A stretch of 59,108 nt of DNA from assembly GCA_018711655.1 (NCBI GenBank), contig DVIA01000036.1:1-59108 (forward strand). The letters are read 5' to 3'. The translations under genes were made by a program, and so were the position numbers. Below, one piece after another: positions 32,913-41,541 of this stretch. This DNA comes from Candidatus Pullichristensenella avicola (GTDB taxonomy: Bacteria > Bacillota > Clostridia > Christensenellales > Aristaeellaceae). Each line of letters begins with the position of its first letter. The stretch's first letter is position 1. The notes under the pieces were generated by a model. It was given only the letters and a program-made list of their open reading frames with translations. It was not told the origin of the DNA and did not search any database.

Positions 32913-33571
32913 GCGCCCTGGGCGCCTTTCGCGCCGCCATCTTCGATTTGGACGGCACGCTGCTGGACAGTATGTACGTCTGGCGGCGCGTGGACGAGTT
33001 GTTTTTCGCCGAGCACGGTTTGGAACTGACGCCGGACTACGCCCGCGCCATCGCCGGCATGAGCTACCGCGAAAGCGCGCTGTATACCATCAAGCGCTAC
33101 GGCCTGCGCCAGACGTGGGAGGAACTGGTGGAGATATGGACGCGCATGGCCGAGCGCGAGTACCGTGAAAATGTGCGCCTGAAGCCCGGCGCGGAGGATT
33201 ACCTGCGCGCGCTCCGGGCCCGCGGCGTGCGCCTGGCGGTGGCTACGGCCATGCCGCCGGGGCTGTTTGGGCCCTGCCTGGAGCGCCGGGGCATTGCCGA
33301 TCTGTTTGAAGCGGCCCTCTCCGTGGAGGACGCGGGCGGACGCGGCAAGCTGTCCGGGAAGATCTTCCGCATGGCGGCGGAAAGACTGGGCGTGCAGCCC
33401 GGGGAATGCGTCGTCTTTGAGGACGTATATGAAGGCGTGGCCGGCGCGCGCAGGGCAGGCATGCGCGCCGTGCTGGTCTACGACGAGGCTTCCGCGCACC
33501 GCCATGGCGAGGCCGCCGACCTCGCCGAGCGGGTGATCCGCGATTTTACGGAACTGCTGCGTGAAGAATGA
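32909..33571 (+). CDS. HAD-family phosphatase, phosphoglucomutase-like subgroup
   Basis: 220-aa HAD-IA hydrolase. Motif I FDLDGTLLDSMYVW (about 12-25), motif II VATAMPP, Lys in GRGKLSGKIF, and motifs III/IV in VVFEDVYEGVAGARRAGM. The cap type and EDVYEGV resemble beta-phosphoglucomutase and sugar-phosphate phosphatases. The ATGA overlap with the second esterase makes a three-gene operon. Confidence 0.88.
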   Translation: MSALGAFRAAIFDLDGTLLDSMYVWRRVDELFFAEHGLELTPDYARAIAGMSYRESALYTIKRYGLRQTWEELVEIWTRMAEREYRENVRLKPGAEDYLRALRARGVRLAVATAMPPGLFGPCLERRGIADLFEAALSVEDAGGRGKLSGKIFRMAAERLGVQPGECVVFEDVYEGVAGARRAGMRAVLVYDEASAHRHGEAADLAERVIRDFTELLREE

Positions 33572-33920
33572 GGCGCGAACCGCCCGGGCGGCGCGCGATA
33601 TGGACAAGCGAGATCACGGCGCGAGGTTTCGCGCGCGGCCGGGGCCGCGCCCGGGCGTCGCCTGTTGGCGCGGGGAAACGCGCCTGGCTGGGAAACGGGG
33701 CGGCACGGTCCTGGCGCAGGGGCAAGAGGGTGAGGTTCAGGGCCCTTTCTTGCTCCATTGCTCAGAATCCCTGGCGCAGGGGGACAAGAGGGGCCCCCGA
33801 AGCGCTCGCCGCGCACGGGGAGCGCGGCCGGGGCGGCGGGTTCTTTTCAACGCGCGGCAGGGAGCGCGGCCATGCGTCCTGTTTGCGCGGCGGGGCGGCC
33901 GGGGCCGGACGACGCGCAGG
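33572..33920. other. gene-free stretch with a short repeat pair
   Basis: No credible gene. CCTGGCGCAGGGGCAAGAGGG (33711) recurs as CCTGGCGCAGGGGGACAAGA (33770) with a 38-base unlike interval, a ~59-bp step like the other arrays in the window. Confidence 0.55.
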
Positions 33921-33949
33921 AAAAGGCCGGAACGGGGTCCGTTCCGGCC
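33921..33949 (-). terminator. terminator of cls
   Basis: GGCCGGAACG GACCC CGTTCCGGCC followed on the minus strand by TTTTCC; perfect 10-bp stem. Confidence 0.88.
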
Positions 33950-33973
33950 CGGGATATTTTTGGCTGCGCGGCG

Positions 33974-35506
33974 TTACATCAGCGGCGCAAAAATGCGCAG
34001 CGCCTCGCGCGCCATGCGGCGCAGGCCGCCGGCCTCGCATTCCGCGGGGGTGACCTGGTGGCAGCGGGCGATGGTTTCGAGGAAATCCCGCTTCACATCC
34101 AGCACCGTTCCGCCGCCGTAAAGGCAGACGCCGCACTCAAAGTGCAGGTAAAGGCTGCGGTAGTCCATGTTCACCGTGCCCACCGTGGCTACGGCGTCGT
34201 CGCAGACAAAGGTCTTGGCGTGGTTGAAGCCGCCGGTGAATTCGTAGATTTTCACGCCGCCGTCGATCAATTCGCGATAGTACGAGCGCGTGGTGATGTG
34301 CACCAGCCGCTTGTCCCAGTTTTCCGGGGTGAGGATGCGCACGTCCACGCCGCTTTTGGCCGCCAGCGTCAGCGCCGAAAGCATCAGGTCGTCAACGATG
34401 AGGTAGGGCGTGGAGATGTACACATACTTGCGCGCGCCGGTGATGATCTGCATATAGACGCGCTCGGCCACGTTTTCCACATCCAGCGGGCTGTCGCAAT
34501 AGGGCTGGACATAGCCGTTTCCGGGAATGGGCGGCCGTGCGCACGCGGGCGTGAAGCGCTCGTAGAGGGGCAGGCGGCGCGTGGCCAGGCCCCACATTTG
34601 CAGGAACATCTGCGTCAGGCTCCAGGCCGCTTCGCCCTCGACCATGATGGCCGCGTCGCGCCAATGGCCGAAGCGATTGACGCGGTTGATGTATTCGTCG
34701 GCCAGGTTCGCGCCGCCAGTGAAGGCGACTTCGCCGTCGATGGAGACGATTTTGCGGTGGTCGCGGTTGTTTTGCAGGATGGTCAGCGCCGGGCGGAAGG
34801 GGCTGAACACCTCGCACTGGATGCCCTTGGCGCGGATCTCTTCGCAGTAATTGCGTGGCAGTTTCAAAAAACAGCCGAAATCGTCGTAGAGGACGCGCAC
34901 CTCTACGCCCTCGCGCGCCTTCCTTTCCAGAATATCCAGCACCGAGCCCCACATTTCCCCCTCCTGGAGGATGAAAAATTCCAGGAAAATATAGCGCTTT
35001 GCCTTGGACAGTTCGCGCAGCAGCGCCTGAAAAAACGTTTCGCCGCTGGGAAAGTATTCCGAACGCCCCGCCGGGTAGACGGGGAAGCCCACGCCGTTTT
35101 CCAGATAGCGCGCCAGGCGCACGACGTATGGCCCCTGCGCCTCCGCGCGCGCAAGCGCGCCCTCGTGGCGGGGCAGGCGGCGGGTGAGCGCCTGTTGCGA
35201 GCTTTCCACCTGCTTGCGGAAGCGATGGACGCTGGGCTGCAGACGCATCAGCAGATAAAAGGCGCCGCCGAAGATCGGCAGGGAAAGGATGGTGAACACC
35301 CAGGTGAGTTTGTAGCCCGGCTTTTCGTGTTTGCTGACCACATGAATGGCCGCCAGCGTGCTCAAAAGGGAAAAGAACAGCGAAAGCAGCCATGAGGCGT
35401 GGCTGCCGCTGAGAACGAGATAGACAAAAAAGGCGATCTGCAAAATCAGCAGCAGAACGATGAACAACCTGTGGCTGAGAACGCCGCGCAGACGCTTGCT
35501 TTTCAT
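33974..35506 (-). CDS. cls: cardiolipin synthase
   Basis: 510-aa phospholipase-D-superfamily enzyme condensing two phosphatidylglycerols into cardiolipin at the membrane. Two N-terminal transmembrane helices (LFIVLLLILQIAFFVYLVL and a second around 65-85). HKD motif 1: NNRDHRKIVSIDGEVAFTGG; motif 2: FNHAKTFVCDDAVATVGTVN. ISTPYLIVDD and the C-terminal amphipathic end fit the family. A -10 like TATACT at 35535-35530 precedes the start. Confidence 0.95.
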   Translation of the reverse strand: MKSKRLRGVLSHRLFIVLLLILQIAFFVYLVLSGSHASWLLSLFFSLLSTLAAIHVVSKHEKPGYKLTWVFTILSLPIFGGAFYLLMRLQPSVHRFRKQVESSQQALTRRLPRHEGALARAEAQGPYVVRLARYLENGVGFPVYPAGRSEYFPSGETFFQALLRELSKAKRYIFLEFFILQEGEMWGSVLDILERKAREGVEVRVLYDDFGCFLKLPRNYCEEIRAKGIQCEVFSPFRPALTILQNNRDHRKIVSIDGEVAFTGGANLADEYINRVNRFGHWRDAAIMVEGEAAWSLTQMFLQMWGLATRRLPLYERFTPACARPPIPGNGYVQPYCDSPLDVENVAERVYMQIITGARKYVYISTPYLIVDDLMLSALTLAAKSGVDVRILTPENWDKRLVHITTRSYYRELIDGGVKIYEFTGGFNHAKTFVCDDAVATVGTVNMDYRSLYLHFECGVCLYGGGTVLDVKRDFLETIARCHQVTPAECEAGGLRRMAREALRIFAPLM

Positions 35507-35621
35507 AAACGCGCAAAACCCTCCCTATCGGAGTATAGCACAAACCGAAGAGAAAGAACAGGCCCGCGCGGGAAAATCTTTTGAAAAGGGGCGCAAAGAA
35601 GCGCGGGAAGGCCGCCGGGAT

Positions 35622-36002
35622 TCAGCGCTTGCTGGCGGCGAAGGCGGCGGCCTCGCGGATCCATTCCATCAGTTCGTCGTCGATCTGCCCGACGTTGCCG
35701 ATGAGGATATGGTGCGTCCAGCGCCCGGGATACGGTTCGACCGCGACGGCGACGCGGGACGCGTCCAGACGCCGCGCCAGGCCGAAGGTGACGACGATGT
35801 AGGGATCGGGCAGCTCGGCCCGCCGGCGCACCCGCGCAAAGGAAACACAGGCGAACATATGCCGGTTTCCAAAGGAAATCTGCGTTTTCTGCACGCGGAC
35901 CGTCGCGCCGGGCACGGCTTCGAGCACGCGCCGCAAAAATGCTTCGTACAGCGGCAGGGCGTTTCTGTGTTCGTCGAAAAAACAGAGCGTTTCCAAATCC
36001 AT
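35622..36002 (-). CDS. DUF5655 domain protein
   Basis: 126 aa of unknown function matching the DUF5655 pattern: VRVQKTQISFGNRHMFACVS, PYIVVTFGLARRLD and PGRWTHHILIGNVGQID. Cytoplasmic, no membrane segment. Stand-alone gene downstream of the repeat region and upstream of cls. The family is small and occurs widely in Firmicutes. Confidence 0.82.
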   Translation of the reverse strand: MDLETLCFFDEHRNALPLYEAFLRRVLEAVPGATVRVQKTQISFGNRHMFACVSFARVRRRAELPDPYIVVTFGLARRLDASRVAVAVEPYPGRWTHHILIGNVGQIDDELMEWIREAAAFAASKR

Positions 36003-36270
36003 GGCGTTTTCCTCCCGGAGCGCGGCGCTTTCCCGGCGAAAGTTCGGCGGCGGGCCGCGCTTTCGCCCAGGACGCCGGCCATGCGAATGCTTCCTTCTCG
36101 AACCGGTCTGGGGGGTGACGGGGGAGACGATTTGCCTGCGCGCGATTCCGGGCGTTGGCGATCAACGCTTGCGCCGCCGGGGAGATTGCGAACGTTCGCC
36201 GCGCGACCCTGCGCCCGGCGTCGCGCCGGGAAAGGAGAACGGCCGCAGGAGGACGCGTCCGGCCGTCCGC

Positions 36271-36662
36271 GCCGCGGCCTGCGGGGCGAGGAACGCCAGA
36301 AATCATTTCAGGCGCAGAAAATCGCCCATGCCGCGCCCGCGGGGCGAGGTACATCGCGACCACTGAAAAAGCCGGCAGCCAGCGCCCGCGTCGCGCACCC
36401 GCGGGGCGAGGGGAAAGCGTCTCGCGAAAAGATGGCGAAGAGATCGACCCGCGCCGCGCGCCCGAGGGGCGAGGCGAAAGCGTCCCGCGAAAAGATGGCG
36501 AAGAACTCGACCCGCGCCGCGCGCCCGAGGGGCGAGGTACATTGTGACCACTGAAGAAGCCGGCGGTCAGCGCTCGTGCCGCGCACCTGCGGAGCGAGGC
36601 GAAAGCGTCCCGCGAAAAGATGGCGAAGAGTCCGGCCCGCGCCGCGCGCCCGAGGGGCGAGG
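36271..36662. repeat. ~62-bp array with two alternating recurrent spacers
   Basis: Core GCCGCGCGCCCGAGGGGCGA followed by GG at 36271, 36330, 36390, 36453, 36516, 36578 and 36641 (periods 59, 60, 63, 63, 62, 63). The ~40-base intervals are Z, X, Y, Y, X, Y: X begins TACATCGCGACCACTGAA, Y begins CGAAAGCGTCCCGCGAAAAG. The two X copies differ at several bases, as do the Y copies. Recurrent spacers argue against CRISPR. The 63-bp steps keep a 21-residue repeat open on the minus strand, but other steps break frame and no start site is visible. Confidence 0.9.
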
Positions 36663-36723
36663 TCTGCTTTCCATGCGCGCCTGCGCCCTCGCGCGTGCAG
36701 ACCGCATATGTTTGGGGAAGCGG

Positions 36724-36750
36724 CGCCGTTAGAAACGGCGGCGTCTTTTT
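36724..36750 (+). terminator. intrinsic terminator after the array
   Basis: CGCCGTT AGA AACGGCG then GCGTCTTTTT. It would end a plus-strand transcript through the array, yet no plus-strand gene is present between 36003 and here. Confidence 0.65.
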
Positions 36751-36754
36751 CGCG

Positions 36755-36972
36755 GCTTCCTCCGCAGGCAAAGAGGCGCTTCCAGGGTACAAAATCGCGA
36801 AGTATTTGCCGGCGGGTTTCCCCTCGCAGGCAAAGGGATACTGAGGCTGTTGATACGGCTTTGGCGAACCCTGATAGCGTTCTTTCCCCCGCAGGCAAAA
36901 GAGGCTTTCAGATCACACGGGATGCCCATGTCCGTTCGCGTTCTTTCCCCCGCAGGCAAAGAGGCGCTCCTC
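36755..36972. repeat. ~62-bp array with unique spacers
   Basis: CGCAGGCAAA occurs at 36763, 36825, 36890 and 36951 (periods 62, 65, 61). Full repeat is about GCGTTCTTTCCCCCGCAGGC then AAAGAGGCG; the outer copies are the best. The three intervals of roughly 35-40 bases are unrelated to one another. CRISPR-like architecture with few, imperfect repeats and no cas gene. Confidence 0.75.
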
Positions 36973-37198
36973 CGCGATGCGCGGAGGAGCGCCGGCAAAG
37001 CCTGAAACACGGCCAAAGCGCGCAAACGGTCGAAAACGACGCCTTCCGCGCCTTCCGCGCCGTGCGCGACGCGCGTTTGGAAGCGTTTTCCGGCTGCGCA
37101 TGCAGCCGCGCGCCGCCGGTTGGCCCGCTTTGTCAACAACCCGCCGCTCCACGCGATATGCGCGGGAGCGGCGCTTGCCGACATCGCCGCAGCCTGCC
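36973..37198. other. gene-free sequence after tkt
   Basis: GC-rich; no gene seen. Includes two dyads, GGAGCGCC...GGCGCTCC-like around 36965-36993 (CGGAGGAGCGCC) and GCGGGAGCGGCGC near 37160, either of which may help end tkt transcription. Confidence 0.4.
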
Positions 37199-39169
37199 TC
37201 AGCCGATGACCTTTTTGGCGGTCGCGGCCACGTTTTCGGCGGTGAAGCCGAATTCCTGGAAGAGAATCTTGTAGGGGGCGGAAGCGCCGAAGCGATCCAG
37301 GCCGATCACCGCGCCGTCCAGGCCCACATACTTGTGCCAGCCAAAGGTGGCGGCGGCCTCTACGGCCACGCGGGCGCGCACGGCCTTGGGCATGACGCTT
37401 TCCTTGTATTCGTCGCTCTGAGCCTCGAACAGTTCAAAGGAGGGCATGGAGATCACGCGCGCCTTGACGCCTTCGGCCTTGAGCAGTTCCTGCGCGCTCA
37501 TGCACTGCTCCACTTCGGAGCCGCTGGCCATGAGCAGCACGTCGGGCGTGCCTTCGCAGTCGGAGAGGACATAGCCGCCCTTGAGGGCCTCGGGGCCGCT
37601 CTTTTCGTAGAGGGGCAGGTCCTGACGGGTGAGCACCAGCGCCACCGGGGCATCGCCGGTCATGGCGGCGACCCAGCCCGCGGCCACTTCCTTGCTGTCG
37701 GCGGGGCGGAACACGGTCAGGCCCGGAACGGCGCGCAGGCCGGCAAGGTGCTCGATGGGCTGATGGGTGGGGCCGTCCTCGCCGACGCCGATGGAATCGT
37801 GCGTGAGGATGTAGGGCACGTTCAGGCCCATGATGGCCGACATGCGCATGGCGTTCTTCATATAATCGCTGAACACGAAGAAGGTGGCGCAGTAGGGGCG
37901 CAGGCCGCCGTGCAGGCGGATGCCGTTGCAGATGGCCGCCATGGCGTGTTCGCGCACGCCGAAGTGGATGTTGTCGCCTTCGGGCGTTTCGGCGGAGAAG
38001 TCGCCCTTGCCCTTCATGTTGCTCTTGTTGGAGGGCGCAAGGTCGGCGGAGCCGCCGAAGAGGTTGGGCACGCGCTCGGCCAGGCGGTTGAGCACCACGC
38101 CGGAGGAATTGCGGGTCGCGCTCTTGCCCTCGAAGGCCCAGAAGGCCTCGTCGTTAAGAAGATCGACCGGGATTTCGTCGGAGAACCAGACATCCCATTC
38201 CTTTTTCAGTTCGGGGTACTTCTTGGCGTACTTGGCAAAGAGGTCGTTCCATTCCTTCTGGGCCTCGGCGCCGCGACGGGCGGCCTCGCCGGTCTGCTCG
38301 TAGACGCAGGCGGGCACGGCGAAGGGCTCGGTTTCGGGCCAGCCGAGGTTCTTCTTGGTGGCGGCGAGGTTTTCCTCGCCCAGAGGTTCGCCGTGGACGC
38401 TGGCCTGGCCGGCCTTGGGCGAGCCGTAGCCGATGGCGGTGTGGCAAACGATGAGGCTGGGCTTGTCGGAATCCTTGGCCAGTTTCAACGCGGCGGCGAC
38501 TTCCTCGAAGCAGTTGCCATTGTTGACGTCGATGACGTTCCAGCCATAGGCGCGGAAGCGGGCGGGCACGTCCTCGCGGAAGGCGATGTCGGTGTTGCCC
38601 TCGATGGAAATCTCGTTGTCGTCGTACAGGGCGATGAGCTTGTTCAGCTTGAGGGTGCCGGCCAGAGAGCAGGCCTCGTGGGAGATGCCCTCCATCATGC
38701 AGCCGTCGCCGAGGATGCAGTAGGTGTAGTGATCGACCACATTGAAGCCCTCGCGGTTGAACTTGGCCGCCAGGTGCTTTTCGGCCATGGCCATGCCCAC
38801 CGCGTTGGCGATGCCCTGGCCCAGCGGGCCGGTGGTGGTCTCTACGCCCACGGTATGCTTGTATTCAGGATGGCCGGGGGTTTTGGAGCCAAACTGACGG
38901 AAGGATTTAAGGTCGTCGATGGTCAGGCCGTAGCCGAACAGGTGCAGAAGCGAATACAAAAGCATCGAGCCGTGGCCGGAGGAAAGCACGAAGCGATCGC
39001 GGTTGACGAACTTGGGATCGGCGGGGTTGTGGGTCATCGCCCGGCCCCACACGGCGTAGGCCATGGCGGCCGCGCCCATCGGCATGCCGGGATGGCCGGA
39101 CTTGGCCTTCTGCACGGCCTCGGCGCTGAGAATGCGGATGGCGTTGACGACCATCTGTTCCTTGTTCAT
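37199..39169 (-). CDS. tkt: transketolase
   Basis: 656-aa thiamine-diphosphate enzyme of the pentose phosphate pathway. N-terminal block [17 protein letters not shown], substrate loop [12 protein letters not shown] motif [18 protein letters not shown] ... DDNEISIEG, second domain [16 protein letters not shown] and [15 protein letters not shown], and [20 protein letters not shown] with the catalytic His. Of two ATGs, the one at 39169 lies 9 bases from AAAGGAG and is chosen. No TPP riboswitch is apparent upstream. Confidence 0.96.
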   Translation of the reverse strand: MNKEQMVVNAIRILSAEAVQKAKSGHPGMPMGAAAMAYAVWGRAMTHNPADPKFVNRDRFVLSSGHGSMLLYSLLHLFGYGLTIDDLKSFRQFGSKTPGHPEYKHTVGVETTTGPLGQGIANAVGMAMAEKHLAAKFNREGFNVVDHYTYCILGDGCMMEGISHEACSLAGTLKLNKLIALYDDNEISIEGNTDIAFREDVPARFRAYGWNVIDVNNGNCFEEVAAALKLAKDSDKPSLIVCHTAIGYGSPKAGQASVHGEPLGEENLAATKKNLGWPETEPFAVPACVYEQTGEAARRGAEAQKEWNDLFAKYAKKYPELKKEWDVWFSDEIPVDLLNDEAFWAFEGKSATRNSSGVVLNRLAERVPNLFGGSADLAPSNKSNMKGKGDFSAETPEGDNIHFGVREHAMAAICNGIRLHGGLRPYCATFFVFSDYMKNAMRMSAIMGLNVPYILTHDSIGVGEDGPTHQPIEHLAGLRAVPGLTVFRPADSKEVAAGWVAAMTGDAPVALVLTRQDLPLYEKSGPEALKGGYVLSDCEGTPDVLLMASGSEVEQCMSAQELLKAEGVKARVISMPSFELFEAQSDEYKESVMPKAVRARVAVEAAATFGWHKYVGLDGAVIGLDRFGASAPYKILFQEFGFTAENVAATAKKVIG

Positions 39170-39280
39170 GGCGAGCATCTCCTTTATCTGTGTCGTTGTA
39201 GTACGGGAACCGCTCAGGTGTTTCTATTGTATCATATCCGCGGCGATTTGGGCGGGATTTTAAAAAATCTTCGCAAGAAT

Positions 39281-40786
39281 TTACGTTCCTTCACCGCCAA
39301 GCGCGCGCCGCAGGGGGGTCAGATCAATCTCCTTACAGTCCCCGAGCAGCGCGGCCAGGGTTTGCAGCATCCATTTTACGCCCCCGGGCACGTCGCTTTC
39401 CAGGTTGAGCGCCATCACGGGATCATGGACGCTCATGCGCAACTGGAACCAGGCACTTTCCACCTCTGCGCCGAAATCGAAGAGAATGCGCACGCCTTCG
39501 CGGTTGTCCGCCGCCAGACGCCAAGAGGGGTCCTCCAGCGTGTGGGAAAGGATGGTTTCGATCATTTCCTGCGCGGCCTCGCGCGGATCGTCGGCGCGGA
39601 TGTCCAGGCGCAACTCCAGCGATTCCACCGGCTCCTGCAGGCCGTCCAGCAGCGAATAGAGCGTTTTGCCTTCGCGCTTTAAGTCCATGGCCTCGCAGAT
39701 GAGCATGGTGACCAGGTACATGCCGTCGTCGAGGAAGTGGTTGTCGCGGAAGGCGGCGTGGCCGCTGGTCTCGATGGCCAGAGGGCAGTCGATGCCCTCT
39801 TCGTTCAGGCGGATGGCCTCGTCGATCACGGCGCGGTAGCCGCGCTTGAAGCGGTAGTGCGTGCCGCCCCATTCGGTGATGAAGCGCGCAAGGCCGGTGC
39901 TGGTGACCGAATCGGTGACGATGGTCAGCCCCGGCTGGCGGGAGAGGAGCATCGCCGCGGTCAGGGCGATGAGGCGGTTTTTGTTGACAAGACGGCCGTC
40001 GCTTAAAACGATGGCGGCGCGATCGCAGTCGGCGTCGAAAAGCACGCCCAGGTCGGCCTCGTTTTTGACCACGGCCTTGGAAAGGGCGCGCATGGCCTCG
40101 GGGCTTTCCGGGTTGGGCGCGTGGTTGGGGAAGGCGCCGTCGGGCTTGAGGAACTGACTGCCCTCCACCCAGGCGCCGAGGCTTTCGAGAAAATCCGCGT
40201 AAAAGCCGCCGGAGCCGTTGCCGGCGTCCACCACCACATGCAGCCCCAGCAGGGGTTTGGGGGCGTCGTCCTCCAATTTGCGGCGCACCAGCGCGCGCAG
40301 GGCGTCCTGATAGGCGCGCAGCGCGTCGTGGGGAACGACCAGGCGCACCGGCACGCGCGCCTCCATCGCCCGGCGGATCAGCGCGTCTACGTCCTCGCCG
40401 GCGATGCCGCCCTCGCGGGTGTGGAATTTGAAGCCGTTGATGCGCGGCGGCAGGTGGCTGGCGGTGATCATCACCGCGCCGTCGGCGTCCGCGTCCAGGG
40501 TGGTGGAAAATACGGCCGGGGTGGTGGAAAGGCCGCAGTCGAGCACGTCGCTGTCCGCGGCGGTAAGGCCGTCGATCATGGCCGCCTTCAGGCGGGGGCC
40601 GGAAGCGCGCGGATCGCAGCCCACGGCGATCTTCAGCCGGTCGGGCGTGGTGTGGTTGCGTTCGGCCAGCCAGACGGCAAAGGCGTAGCCGAGCTTCTTG
40701 GCAAATTCATCGCTCAGAAGGGCTTCGTCGCCGCGGATGGAACTGCCGCTTTTCAGCCGTGGCCATGTGCTGGGATCGGAAGTCAT
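39281..40786 (-). CDS. phosphoglucomutase/phosphomannomutase
   Basis: 501-aa alpha-D-phosphohexomutase interconverting sugar 1- and 6-phosphates. GSSIRGDE at the N terminus, phosphoserine loop MITASHLPPRINGFKF (usual TASHNP, Asn replaced by Leu), metal loop LFDADCDRAAIV, sugar loop ETSGHAAFRDN and C-terminal RIL/phosphate region DNREGVRILFDFG. Which hexose is used cannot be told from sequence; it is separated from tkt by 111 bases. Confidence 0.92.
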   Translation of the reverse strand: MTSDPSTWPRLKSGSSIRGDEALLSDEFAKKLGYAFAVWLAERNHTTPDRLKIAVGCDPRASGPRLKAAMIDGLTAADSDVLDCGLSTTPAVFSTTLDADADGAVMITASHLPPRINGFKFHTREGGIAGEDVDALIRRAMEARVPVRLVVPHDALRAYQDALRALVRRKLEDDAPKPLLGLHVVVDAGNGSGGFYADFLESLGAWVEGSQFLKPDGAFPNHAPNPESPEAMRALSKAVVKNEADLGVLFDADCDRAAIVLSDGRLVNKNRLIALTAAMLLSRQPGLTIVTDSVTSTGLARFITEWGGTHYRFKRGYRAVIDEAIRLNEEGIDCPLAIETSGHAAFRDNHFLDDGMYLVTMLICEAMDLKREGKTLYSLLDGLQEPVESLELRLDIRADDPREAAQEMIETILSHTLEDPSWRLAADNREGVRILFDFGAEVESAWFQLRMSVHDPVMALNLESDVPGGVKWMLQTLAALLGDCKEIDLTPLRRALGGEGT

Positions 40787-40860
40787 AACTGCCTCCTTTG
40801 GTCAAAATGGATGGTCGCTGCGGGGCGCCATTTCCGAGGGAACGCGCCCCGGGGCGTCGC

Positions 40861-41541
40861 TTATTGGAAGTCCTCTTCTTCAGGCGGGCAGGCGCGCACA
40901 TAGGCGTACAGCGGCGCCAGGCGCAAAAAGCCTTCGCCAATTTCCCGCGCCAGCGCCGGCGATTTGGCGTGGGAAAAGGGCAGCGTTTTTTCAAAATAGA
41001 AGGCCTTGCGCACATACAGGGGCCGGAGGATCTTCGGAAGCTCCTCGGGCACAGCCAGGCGGCGGTAGGCCTCGCCGTAGAGGGTAAATTCGCCCGCCAG
41101 CGCCGCGCAAATGGCCGCCGGCTCCTCGGGGGCGAGGCGCATGCGCCGCCGCAGGGCGTTCATCAGGGGCCGGTTGAGGGCGTAAAAGCCCATGCCAAAG
41201 GAAACGTCCTCGGCGCCGATTTCCAGATAGAACCCGGGGGTCTTGCCTTTTTCCTCGCACGGACGGCGGAAGGAGAGCCACACATGGTCGCGGTAGGGCG
41301 ATTTGTCGCGGGAAAAGCGCGTGTCCCGGTTGATGCGCGCAAGGACGCGCTGGGGGCGGGTTTCCATTTCCGGGTCGATGCGCTCGATCACGCCGCAGAG
41401 GGCCTGGGCCAGATCCAGGCTGGGCGCGCGCACGTCGCGCAGATACCAGTCGCGGTTCTGCGCGAAAAATTCGCGGTTGTTGTTGAAGCGAAGCGCCATG
41501 AAGAAGGCGCGGGTATCTTCGCTGTAGCCCTGAAAGCTCAT
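40861..41541 (-). CDS. DUF2461 family protein
   Basis: 226-aa protein of the TIGR02453/DUF2461 family, function unknown. Pattern: FFMALRFNNNREFFAQNRDW, INRDTRFSRDKSPYRDHVWL, PGFYLEIGAEDVSFGMGFY. ATGA overlap with the upstream surface-protein gene shows they are co-transcribed. Confidence 0.9.
   Translation of the reverse strand: MSFQGYSEDTRAFFMALRFNNNREFFAQNRDWYLRDVRAPSLDLAQALCGVIERIDPEMETRPQRVLARINRDTRFSRDKSPYRDHVWLSFRRPCEEKGKTPGFYLEIGAEDVSFGMGFYALNRPLMNALRRRMRLAPEEPAAICAALAGEFTLYGEAYRRLAVPEELPKILRPLYVRKAFYFEKTLPFSHAKSPALAREIGEGFLRLAPLYAYVRACPPEEEDFQ

Noticed and set aside
36303..36898. 21-residue repeats (SPLGRAARVEFFAIFSRDAF) readable on the minus strand of the 36271 array
   Set aside because: They arise because 63-bp steps keep one frame; other steps of 59, 60 and 62 break it, no start with a ribosome-binding site exists and the repeats differ by non-silent changes.
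39170..39280. TPP riboswitch upstream of transketolase
   Set aside because: The 111-base gap lacks the conserved CUGAGA and related riboswitch blocks on the minus strand.
36977..39682. A 901-codon plus-strand frame opposite tkt
   Set aside because: Antisense to transketolase; His/Gly-rich nonsense translation typical of reversed GC-rich genes.
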